64,000 bases of DNA from an uncultured Ramlibacter sp. (GTDB taxonomy: Bacteria; Pseudomonadota; Gammaproteobacteria; Burkholderiales; Burkholderiaceae_C): positions 62,001 to 126,000 of the forward strand of contig NZ_CAKZHQ010000047.1 in the NCBI RefSeq assembly GCF_936925435.1, given 5' to 3'. The notes below the pieces were generated by a model. It was given only the letters and a program-made list of their open reading frames with translations. It made no database searches and was not told where the DNA came from. Shown piece by piece: positions 42,634 through 51,122 of the stretch; positions within the stretch are counted from its first letter, which is position 1; every line of letters begins with the position of its first letter. Made by a program: the position numbers and the translations under genes.

Positions 42634-42727
42634 AAAAAAGCCCCCCGGGCCTTGCGATCCGGGGGGCTAATCCACCAAAGGAGAAGGTGGAGGAGACAAG
42701 TGGGGCATAACAAATTCGTTATGCTGT
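42634..42727 (-). ncRNA. Predicted ~94-nt small RNA with anti-Shine-Dalgarno-like tracts
   Basis: On the minus strand the RNA would begin near 42727. Stem-loop 1 has arms GCATAAC/GTTATGC (42705-42724). A single-stranded TGTCTCC stretch follows, then stem-loop 2 with arms TCCACC/GGTGGA (42671-42691) and loop TTCTCCTTT. Stem-loop 3 has 10-bp arms AGCCCCCCGG/CCGGGGGGCT (42639-42668) followed by T6, an intrinsic terminator. CTCCTCC and TCTCCTTT resemble the 16S 3' end and could pair with ribosome-binding sites. I recall a beta-proteobacterial toxic sRNA family with such a motif (Rfam 'Betaproteobacteria toxic small RNA'), but membership is untested. An alternative is an ilvA leader/attenuator. 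Confidence 0.65.
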
Positions 42728-42733
42728 GAAAGC

Positions 42734-42739
42734 AGTATA
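42734..42739 (-). promoter_or_regulatory. TATACT -10 box of the predicted sRNA
   Basis: Minus-strand TATACT is the best -10 match in this 247-bp gap between ilvA and osmC, 7 bp upstream of the inferred sRNA start. The -35 is weak: TTGCTG lies 20 bp upstream. Confidence 0.5.
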
Positions 42740-42835
42740 GCCCGGGATTTGTTGCATTGCAGCAAGCGCCAATGGGTGTTCCTGTGAACTATTAGCGGAA
42801 TTTGTTTGCGGCAAACGCAAGTGATCAAGGACGGG

Positions 42836-43294
42836 ATGGCAATGATGGAGTGCAAGGTCAGTTGGACAGGGGCCGCCGGCACCCGCTCGGGCATGGGATT
42901 CATTGCCGAAACCGGCAGCGGCCATGTGCTGGCGATGGACGGCGCGCCCGACGCGGCCAAGCCGGACAACGGCGGCCAGAACCTGGCACCCCGGCCGATG
43001 GAAACCGTGCTGGCCGGCACCGGCGGCTGCACCGCCTACGACGTGGTGTTGATCCTCAAGCGTGGCCGTCACGATGTTCGCGGCTGTTCGGTGCAGCTCA
43101 CGTCCGAGCGCGCCGAGGCCGACCCCAAGGTCTTCACCAAGATCCACATGCACTTCACGGTGACCGGCAAGGCCATCCCCGCCAATGCGGTGGAGCGGGC
43201 CATCGCCATGAGCCACGAAAAGTACTGCTCGGCCAGCATCATGCTGGCCAAGACCGCCGAGATCACCACCAGCTTCGACCTGCTTGAGGCCTGA
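42836..43294 (+). CDS. OsmC-family protein (Ohr/OsmC-like)
   Basis: This 152-residue protein has the two Cys positions of the OsmC fold: GTGGCTAYDVV and HEKYCSASIML. PMETVLAGTGGC and IHMHFTVTGKAIP fit the family, which includes thiol-dependent hydroperoxidases and YhfA-like members. ATG 42836 has AAGGA 5 nt upstream; an open frame to a TTG at 42806 lacks such support. The upstream gap is shared with the predicted sRNA on the other strand. Confidence 0.85.
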   Translation: MAMMECKVSWTGAAGTRSGMGFIAETGSGHVLAMDGAPDAAKPDNGGQNLAPRPMETVLAGTGGCTAYDVVLILKRGRHDVRGCSVQLTSERAEADPKVFTKIHMHFTVTGKAIPANAVERAIAMSHEKYCSASIMLAKTAEITTSFDLLEA

Positions 43295-43301
43295 GCTTCT
43301 T

Positions 43302-43919
43302 CTAGATGTAGTGGGCCGTGGTCGTCATGACCTTGGCCGCTGAGCGCATCAGCGACCTGACCGGCGCCGGCAGCTCGATCGCGCCGGCGTCCTGCGCCTG
43401 GCGGGCATGGGCGGCTTCGTCGTCCTTCATCTGGGCGACGATGGCGCGCGAGGCGTGATCAGCCGCCGGCAGCCGCTCGAGGTGGCTTTGCAGGTGGGCT
43501 TCGACCTGGCGCTCGGTTTCCACCACGAAGCCCAGGCTGACCCGATCGCCCAGCCGGCCGGCCAGCAGGCCCAGGCCGAAGGCCCCGGCGTACCAGAGGG
43601 GATTGAGCAGCGAGGGGCGCGCGCCCAGTTCGTCGAGGCGCTCACGGGTCCAGGCCAGGTGGTCGTTCTCCTCGCGCGCCGCTTCCTCGAAGTGCTTGCG
43701 CAGCGCAGGGTCCCCGGTGGTGGCGGCCTGGGCCGTGTACAGCGCCTGGGCGCAGACCTCGCCAACGTGGTTGACCCGCATCAGGGCGCCAGCGTGGCGC
43801 CGCTGCGGCGCCGTCAGTTCGGTGGCGTCGGCGGGCAGGACCGGACAGGCGCGGCTGGCGCGAGGGCGGGCAAACAGGGTGCGCAGGGCGCTGTCGGCGG
43901 CGCCAAAGAAACGGTCCAT
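43302..43919 (-). CDS. coq7: Ubiquinone 5-demethoxy hydroxylase Coq7
   Basis: This 205-residue di-iron enzyme hydroxylates 2-polyprenyl-3-methyl-6-methoxy-1,4-benzoquinol, late in ubiquinone synthesis. Iron ligands are in [27 protein letters not shown] and KDDEAAHA, the four-helix-bundle ferritin-like pattern. It converges on osmC with a 7-bp gap and is divergent from the porin. Confidence 0.92.
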   Translation of the reverse strand: MDRFFGAADSALRTLFARPRASRACPVLPADATELTAPQRRHAGALMRVNHVGEVCAQALYTAQAATTGDPALRKHFEEAAREENDHLAWTRERLDELGARPSLLNPLWYAGAFGLGLLAGRLGDRVSLGFVVETERQVEAHLQSHLERLPAADHASRAIVAQMKDDEAAHARQAQDAGAIELPAPVRSLMRSAAKVMTTTAHYI

Positions 43920-44236
43920 GGTGCAAGTTTAAGGGGCTCGCACAAGCTTGCGTAAAGGGGTGCTGGCTGACGCACAAAAGTTCTCTTTTGTGGTATTTGT
44001 CCAGGCAGGTCCAGGGTGTTGCGCGGCATCCACTCAGCTGTTTGCAGATGTTGCCAGGGTGCAACGAAAGCCGCGCTTCCCGGTTAAATACTTTGCGAAA
44101 CAAAGGCCGCTCTGGTGCAATAACGACAACTTCCCAAAAGGAGGTTGGCCCGGGGAACCGGCGGGAGCGCAAAAGTGCCTGCATTTTCGTGACCCCTTCG
44201 CACCGGAGCCCTATGTTTAACCTTGGAGAAACTTGC
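43920..44236. promoter_or_regulatory. Long leader/control region upstream of the porin
   Basis: This 317-bp region has no convincing gene. It holds two adjacent inverted repeats, GTTGC/GCAAC (about 44050-44065) and CTTTG/CAAAG with a 5-nt loop (44091-44105), and a TTAAATA tract between them. A strong AAAAGGAGG lies near 44137 without a matching long frame. It probably contains the porin promoter and a regulated leader; the +1 cannot be fixed. Confidence 0.35.
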
Positions 44237-45328
44237 ATGAAAAAGTCCCTGATTGCTCTGGCTGTTCTGGCTGCTGCCGGCGCGGCTTCTGCCCAATCTT
44301 CCGTTACGCTGTTCGGCGTTGTTGACGCGACCCTGGCCTTCGGCAAGGGCGACGGCGGCGACAAGACCCAGCTGACCAATTCCGGCTACAACAGCTCGCG
44401 TCTGGGCTTCCGTGGCACGGAAGACCTGGGTGGTGGCCTGTCCGCCTCCTTCTGGCTGGAAGCCGGCCTGAACAACGATGACGGCCAAGGCGCCGCCACC
44501 AACGCCAACAACCAGCCCACCGGTGCCGGTGCTGCTGTTGCTGGCCGTCAAGGTCTGACCTTCAATCGCCGTTCCACCGTCAGCCTGGCCGGCGGCTGGG
44601 GCGAACTGCGCCTGGGTCGTGACTACACCCCGCAATTCTGGAACCTGACCGTGTTCGATCCGTTCGGCACGAATGGCGTTGGCACTTCCGCCACCCTGAA
44701 CAACACGCAACAGACTGGCGACCCGGTCACCGTTCGTGCTTCGAACAGCATCGGCTACTTCCTGCCGGGCAACCTGGGCGGCTTCTACGGCCAGGCACAG
44801 TACTACATGGGTGAAAACATCCAGGGCGGCCCGACCGAAGACGACGGCTCCGGCTTTGGTCTCCGTGGCGGTTACGCTGCTGGTCCCTTCAACGTTGCCA
44901 TTGCCTACGCCAAGACGAACTTCGCTGCTGGCGACTTCGAGACGTGGAACATCGGCGGCCAGTGGGACTTCGGTGTTGCCAAGCTGATCGGTCAGTACGC
45001 ATCCAACGAACTGAGCGGTGGCACGGCTCTGAACCTCGACGGCAAGGGCTGGCTCATCGGCGGCCTGATCCCGGTCGGCGCTGGCGAAATCCGCCTGTCG
45101 TACTCGGCCTACGAGACCGACGCTCGCCTGGGTGTGGCGACGACCAATCCGGAAGTCACGAAGTACGCCATCGGCTACGTGCACAACCTGTCGAAGCGCA
45201 CGGCTCTGTACGCCACGTTCGCTCACCTGAGCAACGACGGCGGCGCTTCGCAAGCCCTGAACGGTGCTGTCGGCGCGGTCAACGCTTCGTCCACCGGCTA
45301 CGACTTCGGCATTCGCCACAGCTTCTGA
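44237..45328 (+). CDS. General porin of the Omp32 (Comamonas/Neisseria) type
   Basis: This 363-residue outer-membrane trimeric beta-barrel has a signal peptide (MKKSLIALAVLAAAGAASA-Q), then SSVTLFGVVDATLAFG. SRLGFRGTEDLGGGLSASFWLEAGL, GELRLGRDYTP and VGYVHNLSKRTALYATFAHLSN-like segments follow, ending in the barrel C-terminus YDFGIRHSF with Phe. Codons such as GCT and CGT are more frequent than in its neighbours, a sign of high expression. A GGAGAA Shine-Dalgarno precedes the ATG, and a strong terminator follows. Confidence 0.93.
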   Translation: MKKSLIALAVLAAAGAASAQSSVTLFGVVDATLAFGKGDGGDKTQLTNSGYNSSRLGFRGTEDLGGGLSASFWLEAGLNNDDGQGAATNANNQPTGAGAAVAGRQGLTFNRRSTVSLAGGWGELRLGRDYTPQFWNLTVFDPFGTNGVGTSATLNNTQQTGDPVTVRASNSIGYFLPGNLGGFYGQAQYYMGENIQGGPTEDDGSGFGLRGGYAAGPFNVAIAYAKTNFAAGDFETWNIGGQWDFGVAKLIGQYASNELSGGTALNLDGKGWLIGGLIPVGAGEIRLSYSAYETDARLGVATTNPEVTKYAIGYVHNLSKRTALYATFAHLSNDGGASQALNGAVGAVNASSTGYDFGIRHSF

Positions 45329-45370
45329 TTCAACGGCTGGACCTGTGCCAGCTGAAAATGAAGAAACTTG

Positions 45371-45396
45371 AAAAGCCGCCTTCGGGCGGCTTTTTT
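45371..45396 (+). terminator. Rho-independent terminator of the porin gene
   Basis: AAAAGCCGCC and GGCGGCTTTT pair across a TTCG tetraloop, followed by more T (six in all). It lies 43 bp after the porin stop. Confidence 0.9.
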
Positions 45397-45464
45397 CATG
45401 AAAGCCCGCTGCAGCTGTAGTAGGCTTCCATGAAATTCAACAAGAGACACACGTTGGGACCTTC

Positions 45465-46247
45465 ATGAGCTTCGTTTGGCGCTGCGCCTTGCTGGCCGTC
45501 GCTTCCATGCTGCTGTGCGGCTGCTCGGCTCTGCCTGTGGCTGAGCCTCAGTCGGACGTCGGACGCAGTCCCTGGGCCACGCAGTCGGTGCATGCGGGCA
45601 TGGAGGAGCGGGCCGGCCCGGCTGCCGGCCAATGGCAGCACTACAGGTTGCCCGGCAAAACCCCCACCGAATTCAGCTACGCGCGCAAGGATGGCCGCCA
45701 CTGTATCGCCGCCATGGCCCAGTCGTCCGCCAGCATGCTGCGCAATGCCGTGCGCATCGAGCCGGCCGACCTTGGCAAGGTGCGCTTCTCGTGGAAGGTG
45801 CCCGAACTCATTGCCCAGGCCGACGGCGCGCTGCGCGATGCCGACGACTCGCCCGTGCGCATCGTGCTGGCCTTCGAGGGCAGCCGCTCCAGCTTTTCCG
45901 CCAAGGACGCCATGCTGTCCGAACTGGCGCTCGCCCTCACCGGCGAAGAGATGCCGTACGCCACCCTGATGTACGTCTGGTCCAACAAGCGGCCGGCGGG
46001 CACGGTGGTGCCCAGCCCGCGCACCGATCGCATCCGCAAGCTGGTCGTCGAGTCAGGGTCGAAGAAACTGGACCAGTGGCTGGACTACGAGCGCGACATC
46101 CGCGCCGATTTCCAGCGCGCTTTCGGCGAGGCGCCCGGCGCCCTGGTGGGCATCGCCATCATGACCGACAGCGACAACACGCGTTCCACCACCAGGGCCT
46201 GGTATGGGCCGGTGCAACTGGCGCCGGTGGTGCTTGGCAAACGCTAG
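45465..46247 (+). CDS. DUF3047 lipoprotein
   Basis: This 260-residue protein has a lipoprotein signal (MSFVWRCALLAVASMLLCGC), with Cys20 the likely lipidation site. The body carries the DUF3047 pattern: FSWKVPELIAQAD, SPVRIVLAFEGSRSSFSAKDAMLSELALALTG, MPYATLMYVWSNKRPAGTVVPSPRTDRIRKLVVESG and IMTDSDNTRSTTRAWYG. The family probably has a jelly-roll carbohydrate-binding-like fold; its function is unknown. It stands alone between the porin terminator and the dipeptide-type operon. Confidence 0.82.
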   Translation: MSFVWRCALLAVASMLLCGCSALPVAEPQSDVGRSPWATQSVHAGMEERAGPAAGQWQHYRLPGKTPTEFSYARKDGRHCIAAMAQSSASMLRNAVRIEPADLGKVRFSWKVPELIAQADGALRDADDSPVRIVLAFEGSRSSFSAKDAMLSELALALTGEEMPYATLMYVWSNKRPAGTVVPSPRTDRIRKLVVESGSKKLDQWLDYERDIRADFQRAFGEAPGALVGIAIMTDSDNTRSTTRAWYGPVQLAPVVLGKR

Positions 46248-46308
46248 TCCGGTGCCCGCTGCTGAAGGCCTGGCTGACGCATTTGCTTTAAGCCTCAAGG
46301 AAAGCCCT

Positions 46309-46338
46309 GTGTCGGCACGACACTTGCTCTGCTAGCAT
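46309..46338 (+). promoter_or_regulatory. Palindrome and -10 box upstream of the dpp-type operon
   Basis: The perfect 15-bp palindrome GTGTCGGCACGACAC (46309-46323) is followed by a -10-like TAGCAT (46333-46338), 23 bp before the permease ATG. The palindrome covers the -35/spacer region, where a repressor or activator would act. Confidence 0.45.
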
Positions 46339-46361
46339 CGCCTCGCTCTTTTCCCAACTGC

Positions 46362-47342
46362 ATGCTTGTCTTCATCCTGCGCCGTCTGGTCCAGGCCATC
46401 ATCGTGATGGTCGTGGTCGCGTTCATTGCTTTCCTGCTGTTTCAGTACGTCGGTGATCCGGTGGTCTTCCTGCTGGGCCAGGACGCCCGGCCCGATCAGA
46501 TCGCGCAGTTGCGCCGCGACCTTGGGCTGGACCAGCCCTTCTTCGTGCAGTTCTGGCACTTCCTGGTGAACGCCGCCCAGGGCGAATTCGGCCTGAGCCT
46601 GCGCCAGGGCGCCAAAGTCTCGCGCCTGCTGGGTGAGCGCTTCCCCGCCACCTTCGAGCTGGCCGTGGTGGCCGGCGTGCTGGCCGTGGGCATCGGCATC
46701 CCCATGGGCGTGTACACGGCGCTGCGCCGCGGCAGCATCGGCAGCCAGATGTTCATGACGGTCTCGCTGCTGGGCGTGTCCCTGCCGCCCTTCCTGGTCG
46801 GCATTTTGCTGATCCTGGTGTTCGCCGTGGTGCTCGGCTGGTTTCCCAGTTTCGGCCGCGGCGATGTCGTCAAGCTCGGCTGGTGGAGCAGCGGCCTGCT
46901 CACGCGCGACGGCTGGCACCACATCGTGCTGCCAGCGATCACGCTGGCGGTGTTCCAGCTCACCCTGATCCTGCGCCTGGTGCGCGCCGAGATGCTGGAG
47001 GTGCTGCGCACCGACTACATCAAGTTCGCACGCGCCAGGGGCCTGCCCAACCGCGCCATCCATTTCGGCCACGCGCTGAAGAACACCCTGGTGCCGGTCA
47101 TCACGGTCATTGGCCTGCAACTGGGCACACTGATCGCCTTTTCCATCATCACCGAGACTGTGTTCCAGTGGCCCGGCATGGGCCTGCTGTTCATCCAGGC
47201 CGTGACCTTCGCCGACATCCCGGTGATGGCCGCCTACCTGTGCCTGATCGCGCTGATCTTCGTCGTCATCAACCTGCTGGTCGACATGCTGTACTTCGCC
47301 GTCGATCCTCGCCTGCGTACCGGCGGCGCCAGGGGACATTGA
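46362..47342 (+). CDS. Dipeptide/oligopeptide ABC permease (DppB type)
   Basis: This 326-residue permease has an N-terminal MLVFILRRLVQAIIVMVVVAFIAFLLF helix, the binding-protein-dependent EAA loop (EMLEVLRTDYIKFARARGLPNRAIHFGHALKN), and six helices as in DppB/OppB. LLGQDARPDQIAQLRRDLGLDQP is typical of the family. It is the first gene of a six-gene operon and overlaps the next gene by TGATG. Confidence 0.88.
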   Translation: MLVFILRRLVQAIIVMVVVAFIAFLLFQYVGDPVVFLLGQDARPDQIAQLRRDLGLDQPFFVQFWHFLVNAAQGEFGLSLRQGAKVSRLLGERFPATFELAVVAGVLAVGIGIPMGVYTALRRGSIGSQMFMTVSLLGVSLPPFLVGILLILVFAVVLGWFPSFGRGDVVKLGWWSSGLLTRDGWHHIVLPAITLAVFQLTLILRLVRAEMLEVLRTDYIKFARARGLPNRAIHFGHALKNTLVPVITVIGLQLGTLIAFSIITETVFQWPGMGLLFIQAVTFADIPVMAAYLCLIALIFVVINLLVDMLYFAVDPRLRTGGARGH

Positions 47343-48553
47343 TGCTTGCTCCACGCCTGAAGGCGGGCGGCCGCGCGTTCGCCCACATCGCAGCCTTCCA
47401 TCCCGAGCTCACCGCGCTACGGCGCGACCTGCACGCCCATCCCGAGCTGGGCTTCGAGGAGGTCTACACCTCAGCCCGCGTCGTCGAGGCGCTCAGGCTG
47501 TGCGGCGTCGACGAGGTCCATACGGGCATCGGCAAGACCGGCGTGGTCGCCTTGGTCAAGGGCAAGCGCTCGGCCAGCGGCAAGATGATCGGCCTGCGCG
47601 CCGACATGGACGCGCTGACCATGACCGAGCACAACGACTTCCCCTGGAAGTCGGTCACCGCCGGCATGATGCACGGCTGCGGCCACGACGGCCACACCGC
47701 CATGCTGGTGGGCGCCGCGCGCTATCTGGCAGAGACGCGCAACTTCGACGGCACGGCGGTGCTGATTTTCCAGCCTGGCGAGGAAGGCTTCGCCGGCGCC
47801 AAGGCCATGGTGGAAGACGGTCTTTTCGAGCGCTTCCCTGTGCAGTCGGTGTATGCCATGCACAACTGGCCGGCGATGAAGCCTGGCACCATCGGCATCA
47901 ACCCCGGCCCCATGATGGCGGCCGCCGACCGGGTGAGGATAGAGATCACCGGCCGCGGCGGCCATGGCGCCCACGCCTACCTCACGGTCGACCCGGTGCT
48001 GGTGGCGGCCCACATCATCACGGCGGCGCAAAGCATCGTCTCGCGCAATGTCAGGCCCATCGACAACGCCGTGGTCAGCCTGTGCGCCGTCCAGGCCGGC
48101 GACCTGCACGCGATGAGCGTCGTCCCCGGCAGCGCCACCATCGTCGGCACGGTGCGCACCTTCAGTTCCGAGGTGCAGGCTCTGGTGGAAAGGCGCCTGC
48201 AGGAGTTGTGCAGCGCCGTCGCCCTGGGCTTCGGCGCCACCGCCAGCGTGCAGTTCGAGCGCATCTATCCGGCCACCATCAACACGCCCGCCGAGGCCCT
48301 GTTCGCCGGCGACGTTGCGCAGGCCCTGGTGGGCGAGGGCAATGTGGTGCGCGACATGGAGCCGAGCATGGGCGCTGAAGATTTTTCCTTTATGCTGCAA
48401 ACCAAACCGGGCGCCTACCTGCGCATCGGCCAGGGGGGCGAGGGCAGCTGTTTCCTGCACAACAGCCGCTACGATTTCAACGATGACATCCTGCCACTGG
48501 GTTCGGCGCTGCACGCCGGCCTGGCGGAGCAGGCCATGCCATTGGCCGACTGA
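47342..48553 (+). CDS. M20 family metallo-amidohydrolase (hippurate hydrolase/IAA-amino-acid type)
   Basis: This 403-residue di-metal amidohydrolase has DLHAHPELGFEE, GLRADMDAL, MHGCGHDGHTAMLVGAA (metal-binding Cys/His), QPGEEGFAGA (catalytic Glu), GRGGHGAHAYLTVDP (dimer lid) and GAEDFSFML. Such enzymes cleave N-acyl amino acids or similar amides. Placed between DppB- and DppA-type genes, it may process the imported amide or peptide; this is inference. Confidence 0.88.
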   Translation: MLAPRLKAGGRAFAHIAAFHPELTALRRDLHAHPELGFEEVYTSARVVEALRLCGVDEVHTGIGKTGVVALVKGKRSASGKMIGLRADMDALTMTEHNDFPWKSVTAGMMHGCGHDGHTAMLVGAARYLAETRNFDGTAVLIFQPGEEGFAGAKAMVEDGLFERFPVQSVYAMHNWPAMKPGTIGINPGPMMAAADRVRIEITGRGGHGAHAYLTVDPVLVAAHIITAAQSIVSRNVRPIDNAVVSLCAVQAGDLHAMSVVPGSATIVGTVRTFSSEVQALVERRLQELCSAVALGFGATASVQFERIYPATINTPAEALFAGDVAQALVGEGNVVRDMEPSMGAEDFSFMLQTKPGAYLRIGQGGEGSCFLHNSRYDFNDDILPLGSALHAGLAEQAMPLAD

Positions 48554-48587
48554 TTTTTATGTGTCCGTTCCACTCGAGGAGATCCTG

Positions 48588-50168
48588 ATGAAATTCAAAT
48601 CGAACCTGCTGACCGCCGCTGCTGCGGTGGCGCTGGGCGCCGCCAGCTTCGCCGGCCACGCGGCCACCCTGAGGGTGGGCAACCAGGGCGACGCCCTGTC
48701 CATGGACCCGCATTCGCTCAACGAGTCGCTGCAGCTGAGCGTTACCGAGAACGTCTACGAACCTCTGGTCGTGCGCAACCGCGACTACAAGCTGGCGCCG
48801 GCCCTGGCCGCCAGCTGGAAGGCCACCTCGCCCACTGTCTGGCGCTTCGAGCTGCGCAAGGGCGTGCAATTCCATGACGGCACCCCCTTCACCGCCGACG
48901 ACGTGATCTTCAGCTACGAGCGCGCCAAGAGCGACGGCTCGGACATGAAGACCTACGTCGGCCCGATCAAGGAAATCAAGAAGATCAACGACCACCAGAT
49001 CGACATCGTCACGACCTCGCCCTTCCCCATCCTGCCGGAGCTGTTCACGCACTTCAACATCATGAGCAAGAAGTGGTGCGAGACCAACCAGGCCACCAAG
49101 CCGGTGGACCGTCGCAAGGGCATCGAGAACGCGGCATCGTTCCGCGCCAACGGCACGGGCCCGTTCCGCCTGCGTGAGCGTCAGCCCAATGTGCGCACGA
49201 CCTTCGTGCGCAATGGCAACTACTGGGGCAAGATCGAAGGCAACGTCGACGAGGTCATCTTCAATGTGATTGGCAACGACGCCACCCGCGTGGCCGCCCT
49301 GATCTCGGGCGAGATCGACGCCATGGAGCCGGTGCCCGTGCAGGACGTGGAGCGCATCAAGGGCGCGTCCAACCTCAAGGTCATGCAAGGCCCCGAGCTG
49401 CGCGTGATCTTCCTGGGCATGGACCAGAAGCGCGACGAGCTGCTGTTCTCCAACATCAAGGGCAAGAACCCCTTCAAGGACAAGCGCGTCCGCCAGGCCT
49501 TCTACCAGTCCATCGACGTCGAGGGCATCAAGCGCACCGTCATGCGCGGTGCCTCGGTGCCGATCGCCCAGATGTTCCCCGAGCAGGTCAACGGTTATGC
49601 GCCCGACCTGAACAAGCGCCTGCCCTACGACGTGGAAGGCGCCAAGAAGCTGCTGGCCGAAGCTGGCTACCCCAATGGCTTCGAGGTGACCATGAACTGC
49701 CCGAACGACCGCTACGTCAACGACGGCGCGATCTGCCAGGCCGTGGCCGCCAACCTGGCCCGCGCCAACATCAAGATCAAGCTGGAAGTCGAGACCAAGG
49801 GCACCTACTTCCCCAAGATCCTGCGCCGCGACACCGGCTTCTACATGCTGGGCTGGACCTCCTCCACGGTGGACGCGCACAACGTGCTGTACGCCATCCT
49901 GTCCTCGCCGGGTGAAGGCGGCCGCGGCCAGTTCAATCTGGGCGCTTACAGCAACCCCAAGGTCGATGAGCTGACGGCCAAGATCGCTTCGGAAACCGAC
50001 GTGAAGAAGCGCAATGAAATGATCCACGAGGCGATCAAGACCCACCAGGACGACATCGGCCACATCCCGCTGCACGCCCAGACCCTGAACTGGGGCGTCA
50101 AGAAGAACGTCGACCTGGTGCAATGGCCTGACAACGGCATGATGTGGAGATACGCCACCGTCAAGTGA
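48588..50168 (+). CDS. Periplasmic peptide/opine-type binding protein (DppA family)
   Basis: This 526-residue SBP family 5 protein has a signal peptide (ending AGHAA) and LRVGNQGDALSMDPHSLNE, WRFELRKGVQFHDGTPFTADDVIFSYERA, and RQAFYQSIDVEGIKRTVMRG motifs. AGGAGAT precedes the ATG by 5 nt. It delivers di- or oligopeptides or related compounds to the DppB/C permeases. The 34-bp gap and strong ribosome-binding site suit its need for high expression within the operon. Confidence 0.88.
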   Translation: MKFKSNLLTAAAAVALGAASFAGHAATLRVGNQGDALSMDPHSLNESLQLSVTENVYEPLVVRNRDYKLAPALAASWKATSPTVWRFELRKGVQFHDGTPFTADDVIFSYERAKSDGSDMKTYVGPIKEIKKINDHQIDIVTTSPFPILPELFTHFNIMSKKWCETNQATKPVDRRKGIENAASFRANGTGPFRLRERQPNVRTTFVRNGNYWGKIEGNVDEVIFNVIGNDATRVAALISGEIDAMEPVPVQDVERIKGASNLKVMQGPELRVIFLGMDQKRDELLFSNIKGKNPFKDKRVRQAFYQSIDVEGIKRTVMRGASVPIAQMFPEQVNGYAPDLNKRLPYDVEGAKKLLAEAGYPNGFEVTMNCPNDRYVNDGAICQAVAANLARANIKIKLEVETKGTYFPKILRRDTGFYMLGWTSSTVDAHNVLYAILSSPGEGGRGQFNLGAYSNPKVDELTAKIASETDVKKRNEMIHEAIKTHQDDIGHIPLHAQTLNWGVKKNVDLVQWPDNGMMWRYATVK

Positions 50169-51103
50169 TGAGCAGCGCAGCAATGGGGGGCTGGTTCGGC
50201 CGGGCCTGGCACAGCGACGTCGGTTACAGCTTCCGCACCTCCCCGGTCGCGGTGGCCGCGGCCATCGTGGCCTTCGTCTGCCTGTTTTGCGCGGTGTTCG
50301 CCAACCTGGTGGCGCCGCACAATCCGTTCAATCTGGCCTCGCTGGAACTGATGGACGCCTTCCTGCCGCCGGCCTGGCTGCCGGAGGGCAGGAGCCGTTA
50401 CCTGCTGGGCACCGACGACCAGGGCCGCGACATCCTGTCGGCGGTGATGTTCGGTGCGCGCATCTCGCTGTTCGTGGGGATCGCCGCGGTCATGCTGTCG
50501 GTGGCCATGGGTGTGAGCCTGGGGCTGCTGGCCGGTTTCGCCGGCGGCAGGATCGACACCGTGATCATGCGCGTCTGCGACGTGATGCTGTCCTTCCCGC
50601 CCATCCTGGTCGCGCTGCTGATCATGGGCGTCTCGCGCGCCTTGTTCCCCAACGCGCAGGACATCCTGGTGTTCGGCGTGCTGGTCCTGTCCATCACCCT
50701 GACCGGCGGTAGCGGATGGGTGCAGTACGCGCGCACCGTGCGCGGCAGCGTGATGGTCGAGCGCAACAAGGAGTACGTGCAGGCGGCCCGCGTCACCGGC
50801 GTGCGGCCGCACCGCATCGTCGTCAAGCACGTGCTGCCCAATATCCTGGGCCCGGTGATGGTGCTGGCCACCATCCAGGTGGCCACCGCCATCATCACCG
50901 AGGCCACCTTGTCTTTTCTGGGTGTGGGCGTGCCGCCCAACTCACCGTCCCTGGGCACCCTGATCCAGGTCGGCAACAAGTTCCTGTTCTCCGGCAACTG
51001 GTGGATCACGGTGTTCCCCGGCCTGATGCTGGTGGCCATCGCCCTGTCCATCAACCTGCTGGGCGACTGGCTGCGCGATGCGATGAACCCCCGCCTGCGC
51101 TGA
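50168..51103 (+). CDS. Dipeptide/oligopeptide ABC permease (DppC type)
   Basis: This 311-residue permease has LLGTDDQGRDILSAVMFGARISLFVG (the DppC periplasmic signature), EAA loop (RNKEYVQAARVTGVRPHRIVVKHVLPN) and FLGVGVPPNSPSLGTLIQ. The ATG at 50168 overlaps the binding-protein stop (TGATG). An upstream in-frame start inside the previous gene is not needed. Confidence 0.88.
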   Translation: MSSAAMGGWFGRAWHSDVGYSFRTSPVAVAAAIVAFVCLFCAVFANLVAPHNPFNLASLELMDAFLPPAWLPEGRSRYLLGTDDQGRDILSAVMFGARISLFVGIAAVMLSVAMGVSLGLLAGFAGGRIDTVIMRVCDVMLSFPPILVALLIMGVSRALFPNAQDILVFGVLVLSITLTGGSGWVQYARTVRGSVMVERNKEYVQAARVTGVRPHRIVVKHVLPNILGPVMVLATIQVATAIITEATLSFLGVGVPPNSPSLGTLIQVGNKFLFSGNWWITVFPGLMLVAIALSINLLGDWLRDAMNPRLR

Positions 51104-51122
51104 CCCCGACGATCACCATTCC

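Noticed and set aside
42670..42712. Short reading frame MPHLSPPPSPLVD inside the predicted sRNA as an ilvA leader peptide
   Set aside because: It lacks Ile, Val or Thr runs expected for an attenuator of ilvA and lies across the stem-loops; the RNA interpretation explains the structure better, though it is not excluded.
42720..42742. GCTGTGAAAGCAGTATAGC as a sixth copy of the 41-bp repeat
   Set aside because: The core is 19 nt, not 17, and the GCCCCCG head is missing at the expected distance; it overlaps the sRNA promoter.
43948..44220. 90-residue open frame upstream of the porin
   Set aside because: No recognisable domain, atypical composition, and it spans inverted repeats of a control region; no ribosome-binding site fits its start.
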